DNA of 64,000 nt. It comes from Cloeon dipterum. Taxonomy: Eukaryota; Arthropoda; Insecta; Ephemeroptera; Baetidae. The DNA is taken from NCBI RefSeq assembly GCF_949628265.1, contig NC_088789.1:31117883-31181882 (forward strand), written 5' to 3'. The notes under the pieces are model-generated. The model searched no databases. It had not been told where the DNA came from and saw only the letters and a program-made list of their open reading frames with translations. The translations under genes were made by a program, and so were the position numbers. How positions within the stretch are numbered: position 1 is the first letter of the stretch; each line of letters starts with the position of its first letter. Of the stretch, positions 24,409-36,084 are shown piece after piece.

Positions 24409-26524
24409 ATGCCCGCCGGAAAGAAAAATAATCGCAAAGAGAAGAAAGAGAGGAGCAACCAGCTGAAAATCAGGTATGATGATCATAAAAATAGATAATC
24501 AAGGGATGCTTGGGAATTCTCTGTGGCTGTTCCAAAAAAAAGGCACATTTATTCGTTTTTTCTTTCACCTCAAGCGCTTTTCTGAAATATGATCACTTCT
24601 TTTAGCGATGATGCGGTTTCCAAGGACCAAGCTGAGGTTGCTAAAGAACAACCGCCGGTATTGAATAAGTTTAAAAATAACAGAAGGCAAGAAGTTATGA
24701 GTCTGCAAAATATCATCATAAAGTATATCCTGGAAAATATTACATTGTTTTGCGACAAAGACAAATTCTTCACGAATTTGCAAAATCTTTGTGAGTAATT
24801 ACTATACAACGTTTTATAAATAATAGTCTAAATATGTTTAAATTGCAGCGAAAAATGTTCGAAACAAAATATTAGAAGGGTTGCCAGCTGAGAAGTTGAA
24901 ATGTAAGGGTCGCAAGCCGGTAAATTTCAAGGGATTTTCGCTTCTTTTAAATGATAAGACACAGGAATTGCATCTCGACAGACTGGTGTCTATCTTCCCG
25001 AAAAACGCGGCTTATCGGCAAGACCAGCAAGTGAAAGTATGTAATTTGGCATGGAGAAATAATTTTGAGAAACTAAATTAATTATTTCGTGTAGATTTTG
25101 ACGCTGATAGCAACTGAAGCTTTTAATGTCTCGACATTGGACGTGGGCAGAGGCTTCTGCTTTGACTTTCATCACGAAGGTCCGAGTAAAACCGCCATTT
25201 ACAAAATGCAAAATATTGAGACGTTAATCATACAAACCTGCCACCTGACCTACCCTTCCCTCATGGACCTGTGCAAAAATCTGCGAAACCTGAAATATTT
25301 GAAGTTCAGCCACCTTTACTTCCCCCTGAACTGCGATTTAAGCAACCTGGAAGAATTCAAAAGCTGCTTGTCTGGGCTCAAGGAGCTTAATTACGTCCCT
25401 GATGAGATGCTACCTGATTTTCATTTAGCTCTCGATGAACAACTGTATCGGAATTGTGTACAACACCTACCCCAGATAGAAATTGTTCAAGTCCGTGCTG
25501 ATGCCCTTCAATGGATGGTTTTGAGCGACAGATTGGTATCACCCTGGAGCATCAATCAACTGCCCGAGGGACCTTCTGCCCTGCGTCACCTGAGCACGAC
25601 TCCCACCTCGACACCACTGCACACAGCCTTTCCAGAAGTCACTCATCTAATGGTAAATATGATTATCTGTTTATTTGGCCTGCAGCTTTCTCTTTCTACA
25701 GTTATTGCTTCAAATTTAACGGACTTTTTGTTCTGATTTCAGGTCACATGGAAAGATGACTGGTTTCTGAACAGGAGCGAAACTGGACTGTTGCCACTAC
25801 TGCAGTTTTCGAAAATCGAGACCCTCCAATTGGTGAACCCTCCATCAGCCTCAATAGTGGATCGATTCTTGAAGTCCTACGGACCAGGCTTGCAAACTCT
25901 AATTATACACCAAGCTGCCGAACCCATCACGTTCGACAGGACACTGCCACGACTGACCCAGCTTAAACTGAATCTCACGCCCCTGTCAAACTTGGGATTT
26001 GATTCTCAAGAGGTTTTTCCTCAGTTGAAGGAACTTGAATGGACACTTGCTGAGCAGTAAGTTATAGGTCTGAATTTTTACTTAAAAAATTGTAACAAAT
26101 TTTTATTTATAGGCCCCTTGTCACGAATGCATTCCGCTTGTCTTTCATCCTTTCGTCTCCCACGCTGAGAAAGGTCAAAATCCACCGCATCTACCCAGAC
26201 ATTTTCCACCTACTAGATCTGCAGTACATTTCAGTTGCCATGAATGACGAGCAACCGATCCTTCGGAATTTAAAAAACTTGAACCTTGGCTTTTATTGTG
26301 AATATTGTTTGGTAAACTTGCGCACCAAGAGCTTCTTTCAGGCTGCTGCCACACTGGTCAAGAGCGCTTGCAACCAGCTGACGAACCTGTCAACCGTGGA
26401 GTTCACCGTTCGACCAGGTGGCAAGAAGCAACTGCTACGTGCTCGGATTGAAGAACTTAAAAGATTTGTCGACGATGATCAGGAATTCTTCGACTGCCTC
26501 GTCAATTTCAGAATCGGCGCCTGA
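24409..26524 (+). CDS. Leucine-rich, F-box-like protein
   Basis: Six exons: 24409-24473, 24606-24790, 24849-25036, 25095-25652, 25743-26056 and 26113-26524. Phases agree, giving 573 aa. The N-terminus is strongly basic (KKNNRKEKKER), a possible nuclear or nucleolar signal. Residues of about 45-100 form a helical F-box-like segment (LQNIIIKYILENI..LPAEKLKC). The remainder is an irregular leucine-rich array (IETLIIQTC, LRNLKYLKFSHL, IETLQLVNPP, LQTLIIHQ, LTQLKLNL, LKNLNLGF) of the kind that forms a solenoid. Such proteins often choose substrates for SCF ubiquitin ligases, but that role is inference. I do not recognise an orthologue. AATAAA follows at about 26601. Confidence 0.8.
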
Positions 26525-27462
26525 CTTTCGTAGATTTGTATTATAAATACTTAATGCAAAAAATTCCGTGCGGTTTTTCTTGAGATACATTATTTATAAA
26601 AATAAATTAAATTCTATATTCAAGATGGCGACCCACAAAATGGAGAAAATATTAGCAATCGAATATCGAACATTATAAATTAAAATTGGCCTCTATTTCT
26701 ATGATCTTTTGAAGAAAAAATACATAAAAGTGGAAACTATACACACACAAAAATAAAAGGCAGCTATCACTATCATACCTGACAAAGTCTCGAAGAATTG
26801 CAAGAATTTGCATTTGAATGGGCGGGAGGCGGAGCTTAATTCACATACGCGGTCTTATCACCATCCCCGTGGCACCCGTGAATAAAAAAAATCGCGCGAT
26901 GAAATGTGGAGCAATGACTTCTGATCTCGAAAAGAAACAAAAAGAGATTTATGGTGTGGAATGAAGCAACTTGCCAGTCCTGTGCGCCATGCCAGCTGAC
27001 TATGACTATGACTACTGACTAATTGCGATATTTAGCCTTTGTTTTTAATGCGACAGGAGTCGAGGAGTCGCACTAGCCAATGACAGCATCAAGAATTTGA
27101 ATCCAACCAATGAGAAAGAGCTAGTCTGATTGCTACTTGAAAAACCGGTATTTCTACGTAAGAACCGGTTGTAAATTAAAAAATTCTTTCACAAAGTAGA
27201 AGAATAATACATATTTATCCTCTAAATAAGAATTCTATATAAAAAAATAATGCATTTTTATTTGAAATATTGATGTAATGTGAGGTATAAAACCAATTCT
27301 TTTAAAAAACCGGTATCTCACAGCTAATCGGTACCGTAAACAAACAACAAACAGCTGATACGTTCATGATGCAAAGCACTCCGCCAAAATCTTCGAATAT
27401 TTTTTTGTCGGCATGAAACTTGGAAAAATGAGTTAATATCCTTCCTCTCAGAACTTGCAAGA
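26525..27462. promoter_or_regulatory. LRR gene 3' region and RECQ5 promoter
   Basis: Holds the LRR gene poly(A) site near 26600. Towards RECQ5 come CCAAT boxes near 27077 and 27106 and ACCGGT sites near 27146, 27163 and 27310; the 27163 site is AACCGGTT. No gene is seen. Confidence 0.45.
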
Positions 27463-30400
27463 ATGTCGAAAGGAAGTAATTCCTCCTCGAACATCGACAA
27501 GCTGATGCGAAACACGCTGAAGAATGTCTTCAAGCACCAAAAATTCAAGAGCAAAACGCAAGAGCAGGCGATCAGGACCATTTTGCAAGGTAAACACCGA
27601 ATTTCGGACATTGTCACGGTCTGATTTCCTGTTTACCAGGCAAAAATGACGTCTTTGTGTCCATGCCGACCGGCTCGGGCAAGTCGCTGTGCTTCCAACT
27701 TCCTGCCGTCGCGCGTGCAGACAAAATCACCATCGTCTTCTCGCCTCTGCTGGCCCTCATGAAGGTAAATTCGCGGGTTTCAGGGTTGATTTGTATGTTT
27801 TAATGTATGAAATGTGCAGGACCAGTTGGATTTTTTAAATGAGAGGAAAATTGACGCGCGGACGATCAACAGTAAAATGACGAGCGTTGAGAGGAACGCC
27901 GTCCTGATGGACCTGAGGAGTGTCAAGCCAAGCACACGGCTCCTCTACATCACCCCTGAACAGGCCACAACCGACACATTCAGGGTAGGAAATTCTACAC
28001 CTATTTTAGTTAGTAATTTTAACAAATCCGGCCAATTAATGACACATTCCCTATCTTCCTATGTAAAAAAATCAGCAAAGTTGTGAATTTTTCGCGCAGA
28101 AACCGAGCAATAGACGCGGTTCATCGCGGGAAGGCGTATTTTCAAGTCAGAAACCGAATGTGGTCCATAGGGGAATTTTTAAAAAATAAATAAGACTGAA
28201 AAATTAAAAACAGCATAATTTTCGGGGGGGATGGGGAGACAAAGTGACTAAAATTACGTAGAAATTTACGGCGAGTCTGAAAAACTTTGGTTTTTTAATG
28301 TATGGCCCATAGAAGTCAAGTTATTAATTTTCAAAGTCGGAAAATCCCGATTTGTGACATTTCAAATTTTTGTTTTCGGGGCCCAGGCGGAGCCCTATGG
28401 GCCAAAGGGTGCCCATTCAAAAACCGATCGATTCCTCTCAGTTAGGCGCGTCCGCCCATGTGCGGTTTTCCAAATTCACACCATTTTTCAAATTTTTACG
28501 AATTTTATTCGTTTAATTTTTGGAAAAAGTCAAAATCTTTCAAAAAATTAGTTTTATTTTTATTTAAATTCGGCCGTTAATCTGATCATCGACCACGACC
28601 CCTCATCGGACACGTATTGGACGGGGCTTTAACCTGCGGTACCTTAACGACCTTTTTCAGGGTACCCCGCGACCTGAGATCCGCTTCCAGGTCGGTTTTT
28701 AATGATATTTTGGTAATTCCGAGCACATTTTGCGATACTCAGCGATATTTCATCCTTCCCTGTCACCGACCTTCGTCAGGTCGCGCGACCTGAGGGCCAT
28801 TTTTTGCGGTTTTGGTCAATTTTACTGGCACGACGGCGAATTTTACGATTTTTTTTTAAAAGGAAATATGGAAAATATTCCCAAGCGCAATATTTTAGGA
28901 TTCAAACTGAAATTTCACTGTTTTGTTTATAGGAGTTGGTGCAGAAGCTTTACAAAAGTGAGAAACTGGGCAGTTTCGTGGTGGACGAGGCGCACTGCGT
29001 GAGCCAGTGGGGCCATGATTTTCGACCGGACTACCTGAAACTGGGCCGACTCCGCCAGCTGTGCCCTCGCGTCCAGTGGGTCGCCGTCACCGCCACCGCT
29101 GGAAAGAATGTAATTTATTTTTATTCAATCGGTATTATTATTTATTTATTTTTATTTGTCGCAGGTCCAGAAAGACATTTACGAGCAGCTCAAACTGCAG
29201 AACCCTGCGGCGTTCAGGGTGTCCTGCTTCCGGAGCAATTTATTTTACGACGTCGTCTTCCCGGACACCATGGAGGGCCAGGAACTGGCTGATTTGGTCG
29301 ATTTCATGGATTGTGCGGCTGAGGATGTGAGAAAATCTAAATATCTGAGCCGTGAAATTTATATTTGATTTTTTCTCAGCCGAAAAACGTGTTTATTGAC
29401 CAAAAATTATGTCTTCAGGGCGACCGAGCCAGCGGAATCATCTACTGCCGCACGAGGAACCAGACCGAGGAATTAGTCTGTCGGTTAGGCTCCGTCGGCG
29501 TGTTCGCGCTCGCCTACCACGGAGGTAGAGAATTTTATTCCCTGAGAAATTTCCTAATTTCAATTTTCGTCACCGGTTTATCAGGCCTGAAAGACAAGGA
29601 GAGAATCAGGGTGCAAGACGATTGGATGCAGGAGAAATGCAAAGTGATCGCGGCGACTGTCAGTTTCGGCATGGGCGTCGACAAGGCCAACGTCAGGTGA
29701 GTTGCAAGTCTCCACACAAATAGATTAGGTCCTCAGGAACTTATTCCAGGTGTAAATTTGTCGGGAAAAATCGGCCTGAAAGTTAGGATTGTTTTAAAAG
29801 AAGAATTTTCACTGAATATGCGCTTTTTCCCTAAGAAAAGACTCACACTGTCAGATAGATCACGATGAGACGGTTCCAAATCGTTCGTGCCGCGGAAAAT
29901 TGGCCCATCTGCCCATTTCTCGCCCCGCCCACTTTTATTACTTCCCTCTGCATCGCTGGCGCACGAGTGAAGTTAGCTTTAGGAGAGGTCTACCAGATAG
30001 AGCTAATTTCAATCCGATCAGCTGAATCTTGCGCAAGATGCAGAGGGATATTTAAAAGTGGGCGGGGCGAGAGATGGGCCAATTTGTCGCGGCACGAACG
30101 AAATCATTTGAGAAAACTGTGAATTTTGGAAAAAACTAAAAATAATATGATTTTTTGCCAATTAAGGGGGATTTTTATCGCTGTTTAAATTAATTAGCAT
30201 TTTAATTACGTTTCCATTATAAAAAATATGACATTTTCGCACGTGGGAAGCAATAAATCTGTCTTTGTTTATTAATAAAAATTTTCTTGTGTCATGCGGA
30301 GTCTCTGATAGTCATATGGGTCCGAGTTTATCTCTGAAAATCATAGAAATAAATTAAATGAAAAAAAATAATTTTATCGCGATGATTCTCGAATAAATTA

Positions 30401-33400
30401 ACTTAATTTTGGGTATTTTTACTTTCCTAAATAAAATTTAAAGGTCTTTTGACAGCCACGTGAAATTTTCTGGCAATTTTTTTGCGAAAATAGTAAATTT
30501 TAGAAAAATTTGTTCAATAGAAAAAATCTGGAAATTTAATCAGCTGTCTAAAAATAGGCAATTTTTGACGCTGCTCATAAATACAAAAAATAACTTTTAA
30601 GAATCAAAAGTACTATTTTTTATCTGCTCACTATTAAACTTTAAAAGTTGAAAAAAAATTGATTTGTGACATTTCAAATTTTTGTTTTTGGGGCCCTATG
30701 TACCACAGGGTTCTCATTCCAAAACCAATCGATTCCTCTCGGTTTTGTGCGTCCGCCCATGTGCGGTTTTCCAATTTCTGACTATTTTTCTTATTTTCAC
30801 GAATTATTCGGTCAATTTTTCGAAAAAATCAAAATTTTCAAAAAATTGGTTTTATTTTTATTTAAATTCGGCCGTTAGTCCAATTGTCGACCACGACCCC
30901 TCATCAGACGCGTCTCGTCTTTGACCTGCGGTAACCTAACGACCTTTTTCAGGGTAATTCAGGCGGTTTTTTACGCTACAATCGACTGCTGAATTTTAAT
31001 TATACCAAACACACCCCTTTCGAAAAGCAGCAATTTTTTAAATACATACAAAATACCTTTCAAGACTAAAAAGTAATGTTTTTTATCTTCTCACATTATA
31101 TATTTTCCTAATTTTTCTCACCCCGGGAGTGCTCAATTAATTTCCTTTGCTCGAAACAGGAAAATTTCGAAAAATTGGATTTTGTTGCAAAAATTGGTCG
31201 GTTAGGGTTTGCTTTTCATGTAATTTAATTTTTTTTAATACTTATAAATTTCCAGGTTCGTGGTGCATTGGGGCCTGCCGCAGAACGTGGCCGGCTACTA
31301 CCAGGAGTCGGGTCGAGCGGGGCGCGACGGCCGGCCTGCGCGCTGCCGCATTTATTATTCGCGGCAGGAGCGAGACGCGGTCACGTACCTGCTGCAGAAG
31401 GCGCTCTCGGAGCAGACCAAGGAGATCAAAAAGCGGCAGGCCAAGGCGGCCATCGACAGCTTCCAGTGCATGGTCCAGTACTGCGAAAACTCCAAGTACC
31501 AAGCCTGAAAATTATTAATTTTTAAAAAAATGTTGACATTTTCGTGTTTTAGATGTCGACATTCTGTGTTTACTGATTTTTTTGGTGACGATCCGCCGGA
31601 ATGCGTGGATAAATGCGACTGCTGCGTTAACGCCAAGGCTGTGGAGAAGAAAATCACGGATTTTCGCATGAAGAGCGTCAAAACTGGCGGCGGCATCGGC
31701 AAGGCGGACTCGTACGACGCTGATTTGTACGGCGGAGGCAGAGCCGGACAAAAGAGGTCAATCTTCCATGAATTTCCTTTATTTTAATGGTTAATTTTCA
31801 TCTAAAAGGAAAAAAATCCGTTAAAATAATTAAATTTTGCCTCCAAACCTGGCCAATCAACGCCTTTGGGTGTCAATTGAAGGGAAATTAAGTCAAAATT
31901 ACCCTCCAGCCCTAAGGTAAATTTAAAAAATGGACCGCTTTTGGGTTAATTTGATGCAGAATTGCAGCACGAGTCTAACAATCATTGGTTTTTTACTCTA
32001 CGACCCATAGAAGCCGAGTTATTGATTTTTTTTAAAGTTAAAAACGTGTTGTGACATTACAAAATTTTGGGTTTCGGGACCCAGCCCGAGCCCTATGGGC
32101 TGGAGGCCATTTATTCTGGCACCAGTCGACGCCCCTCGGTCAGGCACGTCCCCAGTCTCCATTTTTTCCAAAATCTAACTGTTTTTCTAGTTATTTTGAT
32201 TTTTTTTTAATGTCGAAAGTTGGGAAATTCAAAATTTTGAAAAACATTTACCTTGAACCAGATTTCTCTTGGACATGACGCCTAGCCATCTTGACCAGGT
32301 AGTGAATGAACTTCATTTTCTGGGATTTTTATGTTAATTGCAAGGATATTTTCCTACATAAGTGGAATTTTGAGTTTTTCCGACCCCTTTTAGATTCCCT
32401 CAGCAAAATCTCCGGTTTGGGACAAAAATTCAAATATCTATAAATAGGACCTTCTGTAGAATTTAATTGCGCGTCTTTTGACACCTAATTCGTCCGTTTA
32501 TCTTGAAAACTGAGGCGCTACATAGGTTTCTTATTTTGTAGTTCGAGAAACTTGTGTTTTGGACGCTATCCATAAGGAAAATTCGCCATTTTTCCCGCAC
32601 TGAGACCCAGAATGCGATCTTTACCTTTCCATCACACAAGCAAGCCCGACGCCGGTCTGGAGACTGATTTTGAGGATATTCCTACCAATAGAAAAATTAA
32701 ATTTCTTTTTTTAGTTATTTATTTTGGAAAGTGCACAGCCGAAAATGGTTTTCTTTTTGTTAAAATTCGACGGATTAATGGATTTCAAGTCAAGAGGTCT
32801 CAAACGACTCTTCTTGATGAACCCTACCAACTGACCTGCCATGACGACCTTTTTCAGGGTACCCAACCCTGAAATCGGCTCCAGGGTCACATTTCGCGAT
32901 TTTTCCGACGCCGCCGGCCCTTCTTTTTCTTTCAACAACCTCACTCCAATAAATCCAGTCTGAAATTCATCCTATTTTGTTGCAGGGAGACGGATGAGTA
33001 CAACTCAAGCGTTTCTTACGAGTCGAGCAACGAAGGAACGGCCAAGTCGGCCATGAGCAGCTTGATCGGCAAGCAGTTTGCGATGCGCAAGGCGCCGCAC
33101 TCGATCAGCGCCAGGGAGCCGCTGCCTGCTGACTGCACCAACGGCTCCAGCAGGGTCAGGGCGGCCGCTAGCACCGTCACCAAGATCAACGGCCTCACCG
33201 TCCAGGTGAGAGATAAATTTTCAGTAGCCGCAGCCGCTTCTCTATCTTCATGTGTAAAAAAACCTGCCAAAAAACGCGAATTTCGTCGCAAAAATCGGGA
33301 CCATCGACGCCTTTTGGGGCCATGTGAGGGGAAATGAAATGAAAATCACATTCCGGCCCATAGGTGAATTTAAAGAAAAAAAACAGAAGAAAAAAGGAAC

Positions 33401-36084
33401 CTTTTTGGGGGCTTTTGGGCCGGTGGGGGCGCGCGGGGTCGCTTTTGGGTCCATTCAACGCAGAATTTTACCGTGAGTTCAACGAACATTGGTTTTTTAT
33501 CCTCCGACCCATAGGAGCTGAGTTATTAATTTTTAAAGTCGAAAAAACGTGACTGGGACATTACTAAATTTTGGTTTCCGGGGCCCAGCCCGGGCCCTAT
33601 GGGCCGGAGCAAGTTAATTCTTGCTTCAGTCGATGCCCCTCGGTGGGGCACGTCCCCCCGTGTTCGGAATTCCGAAATTGGACCATTTTTCGAATTACTA
33701 CGATTTTTTGAATGTCCAAATTTAAAAAAAAAACTATAATATTTCTCAAAATTATTACTCTTGAACCAGATTTTTCCCAGATATGACGCCTGTTCACCTT
33801 GGATTGGCATTTTTTTGGGATTTTTGTAACGAGAATCAAAAACATTTCGGCAGGTTCCCTTTTAAAATAGAATTTCGTTTTTTTATTTTTTTTTTACCAT
33901 TTTGGCTTCTTCGGTTCAGGACAAAAATTCGACATAGTGAATCCCTAATCGACGGAGAATTTATTGGGGAGTGTTTTGACACCAATTATATCCCGATCGG
34001 ATAAAAATTGTAGGACAAGTTAATTTTTGAAGTTAAAAAATCGCAGTATTTTGGACATTTGCAAGGGAAATATTTAGAATTCGCCATTTTTTCTGCAACA
34101 GGGACCAGATTTTGCAATCTTTACTGTTCCGTCAAACACGTAACCTCGACGCCGTTCTGAAGACCGATTTTGAGCTTTTTCGCGCCCGTGAAAAAATTAT
34201 TTTTTTATTTTTTCGGTTTTTCGCCTGAAAAGGTGGAAATTTATTTTTTGCTGTTTAAATTCGACGGGTTGACGGATTTCAAGTCACGAAGTCTCAAATG
34301 ATAGGTCTCGATGAGGCCTTCCACCTGATGACCTTTTTCAGGGTACCCCACCCTGAGATCGGTCCCGGGGCCACTTTTCCCAATTTTTCCGACTCCGCTG
34401 AATTTATTCAAGCTCGCCAATAAATATAATTTCAGTCGAGGGAAATGTACCTGTCGCTGGTGGAGGAGGCGCTGAAGAAGAACAGCGACTTGTGCCACGA
34501 AGGCCCGGAGGCGAGGCCGGACGAAAAGACGATCGGACAAATTGCTGTGCAATTGGAGTACCAGGCCTTCAGCTCCAACAAAGTGGCTTCCATCTACAGA
34601 AAAATGCTCATGGACATGGTCAGTTCCTTGAATTGAACTAGAGTACGAAAATGTCCCTTTTCAATGCTTTCAGATGTCAAAAATAAAGAAAAACACATCG
34701 AACCTGTTGGCCGACCCGAGTCTGCAGACGCGCGTCGAGACGAAAGAAGAGCCGCTGGCGAGAACTGCGCCGGTGGAAATCAAGACCGCAACTCAGGTTC
34801 TCGCCGAGCGGACCAAAAAATCGGAGAACGGCTACACGAGCGCGTCGAAACTGCTTCCGAAGGAGCCCTCGGGGGCGGAGGCGAATAAGAAGCCCGTCGA
34901 GAGCGGCAGGAAAACGAACAAGCCGGGCAAGGACAACAAGCAGCAGCTGTCCATCGTCAGTTTTTTCGAGCCGAAAGCAGCTCAGGGGAAAAAGGAGGCC
35001 AAGCCGCAGGAGAAGAAGCGGAAAATGGCGGCGGTTCAGGTGGAGCTGGCGAGCAAGAAGAGCAAACAAAGCGGCAGCTCGCCGAGCAAAGCTGTTCTTG
35101 CCGAGAGAATTATCAAACTGCTCAATCCGCACTACAAGACTGGCAAAATCAAGTCCAAGGAGGCCTTCAAGAAGATTGCCCGCATCCTTTCCCACCACCT
35201 CTCGCAGCAAAATACAACAGGTCAGTTTAAAATATAAAAAAAGAAAATTTGCCGATTTTTAGGGGCTTTTGGGTAGGAGGGGGGCGCGTGGGGGTTGCTT
35301 TTTGGTGTAAATTCGACGCAGAATTTTACCATGAGTACAACGAACATTGGTTTTTGGCTGTATGTCCCTTAGAAGCCAAGTTATTGATTTTTAAAGTTGA
35401 AAAAACGAGATTTGGACATTACTAAATTGTAGTTTCCGAAGCCCAGCGGGGGCCCTATGGGCCGGAGTCAGTTTATTCTCGCTCCAGTCGATGCCCCTCG
35501 GTGGGCCACGTTCCCCCGTGTACGGAATTCCGAAATCAGACCATTTTTCGAATTACTACGATTTTTGGAATGTCCGAATTTTGACAAACTCAAAAATTTA
35601 AAATATTTTTTCTCAAACCTGAAATTTTATTTTAATTTCTACAGCCTCCGTCAAATAGATCTCGATCAGAGCATTCCAAATCGTTCGTGCCGCGGCAAAT
35701 TGGCCCGTCTCTCGCCCCGCCCACTTTTATAACTTCCCTCTGCATCGCGCGCGCATGAGTGAAGTTAGTTTTAGGAGAGGTCTACCAGATGGAGCTCTCA
35801 TCAGCTGACTCTTGCGCGCAATGCAGAGGGATTTAAAAGTGGGCGGGGCGACAGATGGACCAATTTGCCGCGGCACGAACGAATTCATGTGAGAATCTGG
35901 CAAAAATCGCGTGATTGGCCATCAGAGCGGGGCGTGTCACTAAGGGCTTACGCGATTGGTGAATTTTCAGTATTTTAAATTGCAGTTATTTGTTTCAGAT
36001 GAGGAGACGCTGCAAGCAACCGTCTTTTCGTATTTGGACCAAAAGAAGGAGTTCCGAACGGAAAAAGACGTTTTCGATCTGTGA
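27463..36084 (+). CDS. RECQL5: RECQ5-type ATP-dependent DNA helicase
   Basis: Thirteen exons: 27463-27589, 27640-27764, 27820-27984, 28933-29109, 29165-29326, 29419-29524, 29585-29696, 31256-31495, 31553-31756, 32986-33205, 34436-34618, 34674-35220 and 35999-36084. They give 817 aa; an alternative acceptor at 29379 for exon 6 adds 13 in frame. RecQ5 unwinds DNA 3' to 5', dismantles RAD51 filaments and binds RNA polymerase II. Visible motifs: Walker A MPTGSGKS (about 51-58), DEAH (157-160), [21 protein letters not shown], zinc-binding CRH..CDCC, the RECQ5-specific [13 protein letters not shown] segment, a PIP-box-like QLSIVSFF for PCNA, and a C-terminal SRI-like module ([20 protein letters not shown]) that in human RECQL5 contacts RNA polymerase II. 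There is no HRDC domain, as expected. Several long introns carry R1, R2 and R3 repeats. Confidence 0.97.
28088..28800 (-). repeat. R1 repeat copy e
   Basis: RECQ5 intron 3. It runs from CGCGGGAAGGCG through GGAGCCCTATGGGCC, CCACGACCCCTCATCGGACA and CAGGGTACCCCGCGACCTGA to the palindromic end near CAGGTCGCGCGACCTGA at about 28778. Confidence 0.75.
29874..30108. repeat. R2 foldback MITE copy 2
   Basis: RECQ5 intron 7. The left arm is TCGTTCGTGCCGCGGAAAAT plus GGCCCATCT and CCCCGCCCACTTTTA. The right arm is the inverse, ending GTCGCGGCACGAACGAA. The centre AGGAGAGGTCTACCAGATAG is in inverse orientation to copy 1. Confidence 0.8.
30520..30655 (+). repeat. R3 repeat copy 4 (partial)
   Basis: RECQ5 intron 7. 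Matches the R3 left half: AAATTTAATCAGCTG, AGGCAATTTTTGACGCTGCT and CTATTTTTTATCTGCTCAC. It joins R1 copy f directly. Confidence 0.55.
30655..30955 (-). repeat. R1 repeat copy f (partial)
   Basis: RECQ5 intron 7. Contains GGGGCCCTATG, CCAATCGATTCCTCTCGGTT, CGACCACGACCCCTCATCAG and ACGACCTTTTTCAGGGTA. It then breaks off at an R3 copy, which suggests nested or adjacent insertion. Confidence 0.7.
30960..31240 (+). repeat. R3 repeat copy 5
   Basis: RECQ5 intron 7. Blocks: TTTTTTACGCTACAATCGAC, CAAACACACCCCTTTCGAAA, TGTTTTTTATCTTCTCAC, TTCGAAAAATTGGATT and GGTCGGTTAGGGTT. Confidence 0.6.
31840..32950 (-). repeat. R1 repeat copy g (divergent)
   Basis: RECQ5 intron 9. Contains TACTCTACGACCCATAGAAG, CCCGAGCCCTATGGGCTGG, GTCGACGCCCCTCGGTC, CGACGCCGGTCTGGAGAC and GACCTTTTTCAGGGTACCC. 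It is diverged from copies c and e and resembles copy h. Confidence 0.65.
33225..34430 (-). repeat. R1 repeat copy h (divergent)
   Basis: RECQ5 intron 10, about 1.2 kb. Contains TCCGACCCATAGGAGCTGAG, GGGCCCTATGGGCCGGAG, GTCGATGCCCCTCGGTGGG, CGACGCCGTTCTGAAGACCG and GACCTTTTTCAGGGTACCCC. Same subtype as copy g. Confidence 0.65.
35232..35600 (-). repeat. R1 repeat copy i (partial)
   Basis: RECQ5 last intron. Contains GGGGGCCCTATGGGCCGGAG, CCAGTCGATGCCCCTCGGTG and CCCCCGTGTACGGAATTCCG. Same subtype as copy h; only the first third is present. Confidence 0.65.
35680..35890. repeat. R2 foldback MITE copy 3
   Basis: RECQ5 last intron, just after R1 copy i. Arms: TCGTTCGTGCCGCGGCAAAT and its inverse ending GCCGCGGCACGAACGAA. 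Inner arm CCCCGCCCACTTTTATAAC and CCTCTGCATCGCGCGCG; centre AGGAGAGGTCTACCAGATGG. Confidence 0.8.
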
